Source: Clostridia bacterium (GTDB lineage Bacteria; Bacillota; Clostridia; Oscillospirales; Acutalibacteraceae). From it: a stretch of 21,374 nucleotides of DNA. The notes beneath the pieces are model-generated. The model had not been told where the DNA came from, ran no database searches, and saw nothing but the letters and a program-made list of their open reading frames with translations. Numbering within the stretch: position 1 is the stretch's first letter; every line of letters begins with the position of its first letter. Made by a program: the position numbers and the translations under genes. This document shows, one piece after another, positions 16,291 to 21,374 of this stretch. The stretch spans positions 1 through 21,374 of the forward strand of contig CAAGJJ010000046.1 in NCBI GenBank assembly GCA_900770165.1, written 5' to 3'.

Positions 16291-16310
16291 ATATGTATTT
16301 ATGTTATAAT
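16282..16310 (+). promoter_or_regulatory. Extended -10 promoter of the fhs operon
   Basis: A perfect TATAAT at 16305-16310 is preceded by TGT, an extended -10. The -35 position (TTTAAG at 16282-16287, 17-base spacing) is weak and lies inside the inverted repeat. Confidence 0.65.
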
Positions 16311-16345
16311 CAAAATAGTGAAATAAGGTTAGGAGATGATTAATT

Positions 16346-18010
16346 TTGCTTACAGACATTGAGATCGCTCAAAAAATAAAGTTAAAACCGATAAGCGAAA
16401 TAGCGAAAGATATTGGTATACATGAGGATGAACTAGAGCAGTATGGAAAGTATAAGGCTAAATTAAATAATAAAATTTTAGATAGACTAAAGGATAAAAA
16501 AGACGGTAAATTAATTCTTGTAACGGCTGTTAATCCAACTCCTGCAGGTGAAGGTAAGACAACTGTTACAACAGGTTTAGGCCAAGCTATGGCTAAAATA
16601 GGGAAAAAAGCAATAATAGCATTAAGAGAGCCATCGTTGGGCCCTGTATTTGGAATAAAGGGTGGTGCAGCTGGTGGAGGATATTCACAGGTTCTTCCTA
16701 TGGAGGACATAAATTTGCACTTTACAGGAGATATGCATGCTATAACATCAGCTAATAACTTATTGTGTGCAGCTTTAGATAATCATATACATCAGGGAAA
16801 TTTACTGGGTATAGATCAGAGAAAAATATTAATAAAGCGCTGTTTAGATATGAACGACAGATCTTTAAGAGACATTGTAATAGGTCTTGGAGGGAAAGTA
16901 AATGGAATTCCAAGAGAAGATGGTTTTATAATTACTGTTGCTAGTGAAGTAATGGCAATACTATGTTTATCTAATAGTTTGAAAGATTTAAAAAAACGTT
17001 TAGGCGATATATTAGTTGCTTATAAGTACGATGGATCTCCAGTATTTGCTAAAGATATAGGAGTACAAGGGGCAATGACTGCTCTTTTAAAAGATGCTAT
17101 AAAACCTAATCTTGTTCAAACACTAGAGGGAACTGCAGCAATTATGCATGGTGGTCCATTTGCAAATATAGCACATGGCTGTAATTCTATTATAGCCACT
17201 AAATTAGCACTTAAGTTAGGTGACTATTGTATTACGGAAGCGGGATTTGGGTCTGATCTTGGCGCAGAGAAGTTTTTCGATATAAAATGCAGATTTGCTA
17301 ATTTAGAACCTTCAGCTGTAGTAATTGTTGCTACTGTAAGAGCTTTGAAGTATAATGGAGGTGTAAATAAAAATGATTTAAAAAGTGAAAATATATCAGC
17401 TTTGCAAAAAGGAATTGTTAATTTAGGTGCACACATTGAAAATATGAATAAGTTTGGTATACCGGTAGTTGTTGCAATTAATAAATTCGATACTGATACC
17501 GAAGCTGAACTTGACTATATAAAAGATTTTTGCAGTAAATGTAATACAGTTTGTGCGGTTACAGATGTGTTTTCAAAAGGAGGAAATGGCGGGATAGATC
17601 TTGCTTTAAAGGTTTGCGAGGCATGTGAAAAAGAATCTAAGTTTACTCAATTGTATCCTACAAATATCTCAGTGAATGATAAAATAGAAAAAATTGCGAA
17701 AGAAATTTATGGTGCATGTGGAGTTAATTATACAGCCGAAGCAAATAAATCTTTGCTAGAGATTGAAAGGCTATCTTCAAATAAACCTGTTTGCATAGCT
17801 AAAACACAATATTCATTGTCTGATGACCCTAGTAAACTTGCTAGACCTAAAAACTTTGAGATAACAGTTAGAAATGTTTCTTTATCGAATGGTGCAGGAT
17901 TTATTGTTGTATATACAGGAAATATTATGACAATGCCGGGACTTCCCAAAGAACCTGCAGCAAATAAGATTGATATTGATAATGACGGAAATATAAAAGG
18001 ATTGTTTTAG
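16346..18010 (+). CDS. fhs: Formate--tetrahydrofolate ligase
   Basis: A 554-residue ATP-dependent enzyme that makes 10-formyltetrahydrofolate from formate, feeding purine synthesis and, in acetogens, the Wood-Ljungdahl pathway. The P-loop NPTPAGEGKTT is at 63-73, followed by REPSLGPVFGIKGGAAGGG and LHFTGDMHAITSANNLL, all highly conserved, and the C-terminal MTMPGLPKEPAA. Length is normal (about 555). The start is TTG, with AGGAGATGA upstream (AGGAG ten bases away). It runs straight into tsaE: the tsaE ribosome binding site overlaps the fhs stop codon. No folD is adjacent. Confidence 0.97.
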   Translation: MLTDIEIAQKIKLKPISEIAKDIGIHEDELEQYGKYKAKLNNKILDRLKDKKDGKLILVTAVNPTPAGEGKTTVTTGLGQAMAKIGKKAIIALREPSLGPVFGIKGGAAGGGYSQVLPMEDINLHFTGDMHAITSANNLLCAALDNHIHQGNLLGIDQRKILIKRCLDMNDRSLRDIVIGLGGKVNGIPREDGFIITVASEVMAILCLSNSLKDLKKRLGDILVAYKYDGSPVFAKDIGVQGAMTALLKDAIKPNLVQTLEGTAAIMHGGPFANIAHGCNSIIATKLALKLGDYCITEAGFGSDLGAEKFFDIKCRFANLEPSAVVIVATVRALKYNGGVNKNDLKSENISALQKGIVNLGAHIENMNKFGIPVVVAINKFDTDTEAELDYIKDFCSKCNTVCAVTDVFSKGGNGGIDLALKVCEACEKESKFTQLYPTNISVNDKIEKIAKEIYGACGVNYTAEANKSLLEIERLSSNKPVCIAKTQYSLSDDPSKLARPKNFEITVRNVSLSNGAGFIVVYTGNIMTMPGLPKEPAANKIDIDNDGNIKGLF

Positions 18011-18018
18011 GAGAAATT

Positions 18019-18441
18019 ATGGTAAAAATAAAGACATTCTCAACATATGAAACGGAAAAAGTAGGAGAAAAACTTGCTGAAAAGCTAAAGGGAAATGAAA
18101 TTATAGCTTTGTATGGCGGGATGGGTGCTGGAAAAACAGCTTTTGTTAGAGGCCTTTCACGTGGACTTGAGGTAGAAGATGGAGTATCTAGTCCTACCTT
18201 TGCAATAGTTCATGAATACTTAGGAAAGTATAATGTATATCATTTTGATATGTACAGGGTAGATAACTGGGATGATCTATATTCTACGGGATTTTTCGAT
18301 TATATAAATAATGGAGTGTTAGTTATTGAGTGGAGTGAAAATATAGAATCTGTAATACCAGATTCATCTATAAAGATAACTATAACAGCAGATAATGAGA
18401 ATAAAAGAACAATTTTAATTGAGGGGATAGATAAAATTTGA
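18019..18441 (+). CDS. tsaE: tRNA t6A37 biosynthesis ATPase TsaE
   Basis: A 140-residue P-loop ATPase that, with TsaB and TsaD, transfers threonylcarbamoyl to A37 of tRNAs reading ANN codons. Walker A is GGMGAGKT (33-40); SSPTFAIVHEY, YHFDMYR and VIEWSE are typical of the family. AGGAGAA six bases before the ATG overlaps the fhs stop. Its stop overlaps the tsaB start by four bases. Being behind fhs is unusual; the link may be only operonic. Confidence 0.96.
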   Translation: MVKIKTFSTYETEKVGEKLAEKLKGNEIIALYGGMGAGKTAFVRGLSRGLEVEDGVSSPTFAIVHEYLGKYNVYHFDMYRVDNWDDLYSTGFFDYINNGVLVIEWSENIESVIPDSSIKITITADNENKRTILIEGIDKI

Positions 18442-19154
18442 AAGTATTAGCATTAGACTCTTCAGCAACTTCAGCGTCTGTTGCTTTGGTTGATAATGAA
18501 TTTATTTTAGGAGAATTTTATATAAATACAAGCTTAACACATAGTCAAACTTTAATGATGATGGTAAAATCTTTGCTAGATAATACAAAGACAAATGTAG
18601 AAGATATAGATGCCTTTGCAGTATCGGTAGGGCCGGGATCTTTTACTGGTGTTAGAATAGGTGTTTCTGCAATTAAAGGTATGGCATATGCTTTAAATAA
18701 ACCATGTATTCCAGTTTCAACTCTTTATGCCATGGCGTTTAATTTATCTGGCTTAGACGATTCTTTGATATGTGCTGTTATGGATGCTAGATGTAATCAG
18801 GTATATAATGCATTTTTTAATATTTTTAATGGTAGTATTGACAGAATAGAAGAAGATAGAGCAATAAAAATAGAAGATTTAAAAAATGATATATTAAATA
18901 AATATAATAACAAAATTATAAATTTAGTTGGAGATGGAGCTAATTTATGCTATAATAATCTAAATAAGGAAATTCCTAATTTAAGATTATTACCTGGACA
19001 TTTACTTTATCAGCGTGCTTATGGAGTTTCACAGGCGGGAATTAATCTTTATAACAAAGGAGCTTTTTTATCGGCTTCAGATTTGAATCCTGTGTATTTG
19101 CGTATGCCGCAAGCACAAAGAGAATTAAGAAAAAAGTCTAAATTGTTATTTTAA
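18438..19154 (+). CDS. tsaB: tRNA t6A37 biosynthesis dimerization protein TsaB
   Basis: A 238-residue ASKHA-fold protein, inactive itself, that forms the platform with TsaD and TsaE. The N-terminus VLALDSSATSASVAL and the SVGPGSFTGVRIG motif (about 63-75) are diagnostic. The start is TTG overlapping the tsaE stop (TTGA), with GAGGGG eleven bases upstream; coupling is likely. In most Firmicutes rimI and tsaD follow; here rpiB comes next and tsaD is not in the window. Confidence 0.95.
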   Translation: MKVLALDSSATSASVALVDNEFILGEFYINTSLTHSQTLMMMVKSLLDNTKTNVEDIDAFAVSVGPGSFTGVRIGVSAIKGMAYALNKPCIPVSTLYAMAFNLSGLDDSLICAVMDARCNQVYNAFFNIFNGSIDRIEEDRAIKIEDLKNDILNKYNNKIINLVGDGANLCYNNLNKEIPNLRLLPGHLLYQRAYGVSQAGINLYNKGAFLSASDLNPVYLRMPQAQRELRKKSKLLF

Positions 19155-19160
19155 TATTTA

Positions 19161-19215
19161 AAGGAGGTGTAGGCATAGATATTCTACTATAAAATTAGGA
19201 TATCTTGCTGTTAGA
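19161..19215 (+). promoter_or_regulatory. Leader of rpiB: distant strong ribosome binding site and hairpin
   Basis: AAGGAGGTG (19161-19169) is the strongest ribosome binding site in the window but lies 46 bases before the rpiB ATG. Between them 19177-19186 can pair with 19196-19205 (ten pairs, one G-U, nine-base loop). In the rpiB frame there is no ATG, GTG or TTG between the site and 19216. It may be a relic of a lost gene, or the hairpin may shorten the distance. Confidence 0.5.
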
Positions 19216-19665
19216 ATGATAGCTTTAGGAGCAGATCATGGCGGATATAAATTAAAAGAAGCAATTAAGAAGTATTTAGATGAAAAAAAGATTGCATACA
19301 AAGATTTTGGCACTAATAGTGAGGAATCAGTTAATTATGCACCGTTTGCACTGAAGGTAGGAAAGTCAATAGTTAATGGTGAATGTGATAAAGGCATACT
19401 TTGCTGTGGTACTGGGTTAGGAATATCGATTGCAGCCAATAAAATAAAAGGAATTAGAGCATCGGTTTGCACTAATGAATTTTGCGCAGAAATGACAAGA
19501 CGTCATAATGATGCTAATATTTTGTGTATGGGAGGAAGAGTTATAACAGAAGATATGGCTGTTAAACTTACAGATATATTTTTAAATACGCCTTTTGAAG
19601 GTGGAAGACATGCAAAACGTATAGCTCAAATATCAGCAATTGAAAATGGAGAAACAGATTTATAA
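19216..19665 (+). CDS. rpiB: Ribose-5-phosphate isomerase B
   Basis: A 149-residue RpiB/LacA/LacB-family isomerase that interconverts ribose-5-phosphate and ribulose-5-phosphate. Typical motifs: the N-terminal IALGADHGGYKLKE with Asp7 and His8, the active-site Cys64 in LCCGTGLGISIAANK, and TRRHNDANILCMGGR with His97 and Asn98. Length is normal. The ATG at 19216 begins exactly where the family begins, yet only a weak AGGA is near; see the leader entry. upp follows within 31 bases, as in many Firmicutes where rpiB and upp are neighbours. Confidence 0.95.
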   Translation: MIALGADHGGYKLKEAIKKYLDEKKIAYKDFGTNSEESVNYAPFALKVGKSIVNGECDKGILCCGTGLGISIAANKIKGIRASVCTNEFCAEMTRRHNDANILCMGGRVITEDMAVKLTDIFLNTPFEGGRHAKRIAQISAIENGETDL

Positions 19666-19696
19666 TCTGCTTATATTGTTTAGGAGGTTAAGAGAT

Positions 19697-20329
19697 ATGG
19701 AAAAACAAGTTTTTATAATGGATCATCCATTAATACAACATAAGTTAACACTATTACGAGATAAGAATACGGGATCTAAAGAATTTCGTGAGTTAGTAAG
19801 TGAAGTTGCAATGTTAATGTGTTATGAAGCAACACGTGACTTACCTTTAAAAGAGGTAGAAGTAGAAACACCGGTTTCTGTTGCTAAAGCATATGTGCTT
19901 TCAGGAAGAAAATTAGCATTTGTTCCTATATTAAGAGCAGGAATAGGAATGATAGATGGAGTAATGCATATGGTTCCTGCTGCAAGAGTTGGCCATATTG
20001 GGCTTTATAGAGACCCAAATACTTTAGAACCTGTAGAGTATTACAGCAAGTTACCAACAGATATAGACGAAAGAGAAGTAATAGTTTTAGATCCAATGTT
20101 AGCTACAGGCGGCTCTGCGGTAGATGCAATAAGTATTATAAAGAAGAGTAATCCTAAAAGTATAAAATTTATGTGTATAATAGCAGCACCTGAAGGAATG
20201 AAGGAATTAACAAAGGCACATCCAGATGTAAAAATATATTGTGCTTCAATGGATGAGCGACTTAATGAACATGGATATATAGTTCCTGGCCTTGGTGATG
20301 CTGGAGATAGAATATTTGGTACTAAATGA
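19697..20329 (+). CDS. upp: Uracil phosphoribosyltransferase
   Basis: A 210-residue enzyme that salvages uracil to UMP using phosphoribosyl pyrophosphate. The N-terminal DHPLIQHKLTLLRD (9-22), FVPILRAGIGM (75-85), the PRPP-binding VLDPMLATGGSA (130-141) and the C-terminal uracil-binding GYIVPGLGDAGDR are all intact. The ATG at 19697 is chosen because AGGAGG lies ten bases upstream and the family starts here; a longer frame from 19640 overlaps rpiB and adds an unrelated N-terminus. A terminator follows. No uraA uracil permease is adjacent. Confidence 0.97.
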   Translation: MEKQVFIMDHPLIQHKLTLLRDKNTGSKEFRELVSEVAMLMCYEATRDLPLKEVEVETPVSVAKAYVLSGRKLAFVPILRAGIGMIDGVMHMVPAARVGHIGLYRDPNTLEPVEYYSKLPTDIDEREVIVLDPMLATGGSAVDAISIIKKSNPKSIKFMCIIAAPEGMKELTKAHPDVKIYCASMDERLNEHGYIVPGLGDAGDRIFGTK

Positions 20330-20348
20330 AATTATAAATAAAAGAGAT

Positions 20349-20390
20349 GAACCATAGCGTATCGCAAAACGCTGTGGTTCTTTTTATTTT
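20349..20390 (+). terminator. Intrinsic terminator after upp
   Basis: GAACCATAGCG (20349-20359) pairs with CGCTGTGGTTC (20370-20380), with one G-U pair and a ten-base loop, followed by TTTTTATTTT. Confidence 0.92.
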
Positions 20391-20913
20391 AATAGTAGTA
20401 ACTCCTACTATCATTGTGGCTGTTTGGATTTTATTATTATAGTTATATTTTATGTTACATGTTTTAATTTGTCATACTATGTATTGATTTTTAAGAATTA
20501 ATAAATAATGTTAGCACAATGGCAGTAACATCACATATTAATATTATAGAGGATTTATGGAATCGAGAAAATTACACTAAAATAATTTAAATAAATTCAG
20601 ATGTTTATATTAATATATAACAACAACTGAGAGTATATATTCTATTAAATATACATTTAAATGGTTATAAAATGTAGTTTTTATACAATTTAAATATAAA
20701 AATATTATGAACTGTAAGATGGATTATTATTTTTTAGTTTATCAAATGCATATGCTGTAAAAATTATTGATTAGATAAATATTTTGTGAAAAGTGTAAAT
20801 AATGAAGAGTAAAAGATTATTTAATATGTCAATGTGAAAAAAATTTTGTGTGGTATATAATTAATAAATAGCTTTTAAATGAAAATTAAAAATATTTTTG
20901 GGTGGTGCATTTT
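20391..20913. other. AT-rich intergenic region with no convincing gene
   Basis: About 520 bases of very AT-rich DNA between the upp terminator and the next gene. It holds a small hairpin near 20392-20411 and a 23-codon open frame at 20519-20590 without a ribosome binding site. The last 80 bases hold a possible promoter for the gene that follows. I see no RNA gene, repeat array or mobile element remnant. Confidence 0.6.
20833..20861 (+). promoter_or_regulatory. Candidate promoter of the leucine-rich-repeat gene
   Basis: A perfect TATAAT at 20856-20861 with TGTGAA (20833-20838) at 17-base spacing, a weak -35. It would give a leader of about 45 bases. Confidence 0.4.
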
Positions 20914-21374
20914 TTGCTAAAAGGTAAAATTAAAAGGTTAATAGGTGTTTGCTTATCGTTGATATTTGCATTCGGTGTTGCATTACCTGTGTATGCTGGG
21001 TCAGGACTATCGTGCTGTTGCCTTAATTATAATTGGGAATTTAATAAAAAAGAAGGAATGCTAGTTATTGGTAAGGGTATAGAAAAATTAACGATAAAAG
21101 ATATTTGCAGACTTGCAGATATTCCAATAGAAAAAGTTAAAACTGTATGTATTGAAGAAGATGCAAAATCGATTGTAAACTGTGCATTTTTTGGCTGTGA
21201 GGCTCTAGATTCTATAAATATTCCTGCTAGTGTAAAATCAATTGGGGACTATGCATTTAGTGGTTGTAAGGCTTTAAAATCTATATGCATTCCAGATGGA
21301 GTAGAATCAATAGGAAATCATGAATTTAGTGGATGCGAGGTTCTTAGCTCTATAAATGTTCCTGCTAGTGTAAA
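20914..21374 (+). CDS. Secreted BspA-type leucine-rich-repeat protein (partial, runs off the window)
   Basis: The frame is open for 153 codons to the window edge. The start is TTG at 20914, with GGGTGGTG six bases upstream; in-frame GTG codons at 20902 and 20905 overlap that site. A signal peptide spans residues 1-28 (basic start, hydrophobic core, PVYA then GS). Residues 29-75 match the usual N-terminal region of these proteins, with a Trp and KEGMLVIGKG; three cysteines stand at 34-36. From about residue 80 come 23-residue LRR_5 repeats with the pattern IP..V.SIG..AF.GC..L.SI. Such proteins are cell-surface adhesins or interaction proteins, common in gut and oral bacteria. The C-terminal anchor is not visible. 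Confidence 0.85.
   Translation, partial: MLKGKIKRLIGVCLSLIFAFGVALPVYAGSGLSCCCLNYNWEFNKKEGMLVIGKGIEKLTIKDICRLADIPIEKVKTVCIEEDAKSIVNCAFFGCEALDSINIPASVKSIGDYAFSGCKALKSICIPDGVESIGNHEFSGCEVLSSINVPASV
21142..21374 (+). repeat. Tandem 69-base (23-residue) leucine-rich repeats
   Basis: Successive units begin near residues 80, 103, 126 and 149 of the secreted protein. The 26-base segment at 21211-21236 recurs at 21349-21374 with one change, exactly 138 bases (two units) later, while the unit between is more different. The array thus has a two-unit higher-order period. It continues past the window. Confidence 0.85.

Noticed and set aside
16369..16710. A 113-codon open frame on the minus strand
   Set aside because: It is antisense to the P-loop region of fhs and its Pro/Ser-rich sequence mirrors conserved fhs codons.
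20519..20590. A 23-codon open frame after upp, with a 7-codon frame behind a GAGG inside it
   Set aside because: No ribosome binding site for the longer frame, no recognisable sequence, and such frames are expected by chance in 500 bases of AT-rich DNA.
21142..21374. A CRISPR array or simple satellite at the window end
   Set aside because: The repeats keep an open reading frame with a 69-base period and encode the LRR_5 pattern; there are no spacers.

Overview
The window is chromosomal housekeeping DNA from a low-GC Gram-positive anaerobe, most likely a member of the class Clostridia. The signs are a strong A+T bias, AGGAGG-type ribosome binding sites, frequent TTG start codons, formate-tetrahydrofolate ligase, a SpoIVFA/SpoIVFB-like protease pair (suggesting endospore formation or descent from a spore former), a DUF1934-argS pair, and Firmicutes-type anti-sigma and anti-anti-sigma proteins. 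No phage, insertion sequence, CRISPR array or rRNA gene is visible. The genus cannot be settled from this sequence.

Layout. Positions 1-290 hold tRNA-Gly(GCC) and tRNA-Cys(GCA), each followed by a hairpin terminator. A divergent pair follows: a small HPr-like protein lacking the catalytic histidine (minus) and mtaB (plus). A family-10 glycosyl-hydrolase-like protein (minus) converges on mtaB. Positions 3445-6325 form a plus-strand run acpS-nnr-lipoprotein-two-helix potassium channel, closed by a terminator. Positions 6517-7882 encode an overlapping M23/M50 protease pair resembling spoIVFA-spoIVFB. A four-gene minus-strand operon (10590 down to 7930) encodes a phasin-like protein, a UbiB/AarF kinase-like protein, an RsbW/SpoIIAB-type ATPase and a STAS anti-anti-sigma factor. 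Positions 10802-14943 carry ddl, murI, a DUF1934 gene and argS on the plus strand. A SEDS (RodA/FtsW) gene converges on argS across a bidirectional terminator. Positions 16346-20329 carry fhs-tsaE-tsaB-rpiB-upp, ended by a terminator. After about 520 bases of AT-rich DNA without a convincing gene, the window ends inside a secreted BspA-type leucine-rich-repeat protein that starts at a TTG codon.

How the genes fit together. ddl, murI and the SEDS protein serve peptidoglycan synthesis. tsaE and tsaB make the t6A37 modification of tRNA, and mtaB, 16 kb away, methylthiolates the same base. acpS and nnr are a common Firmicutes pair (carrier-protein activation and NAD(P)HX repair). rpiB, upp and fhs supply pentose phosphate, nucleotide and one-carbon metabolism. 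The points most worth a second look are the UbiB/phasin/partner-switch operon, the catalytically complete M23 partner of the SpoIVFB-like protease, the His-less HPr-like protein, the stranded strong ribosome binding site before rpiB, the palindrome over the fhs promoter, and the mismatched tRNA-Gly.
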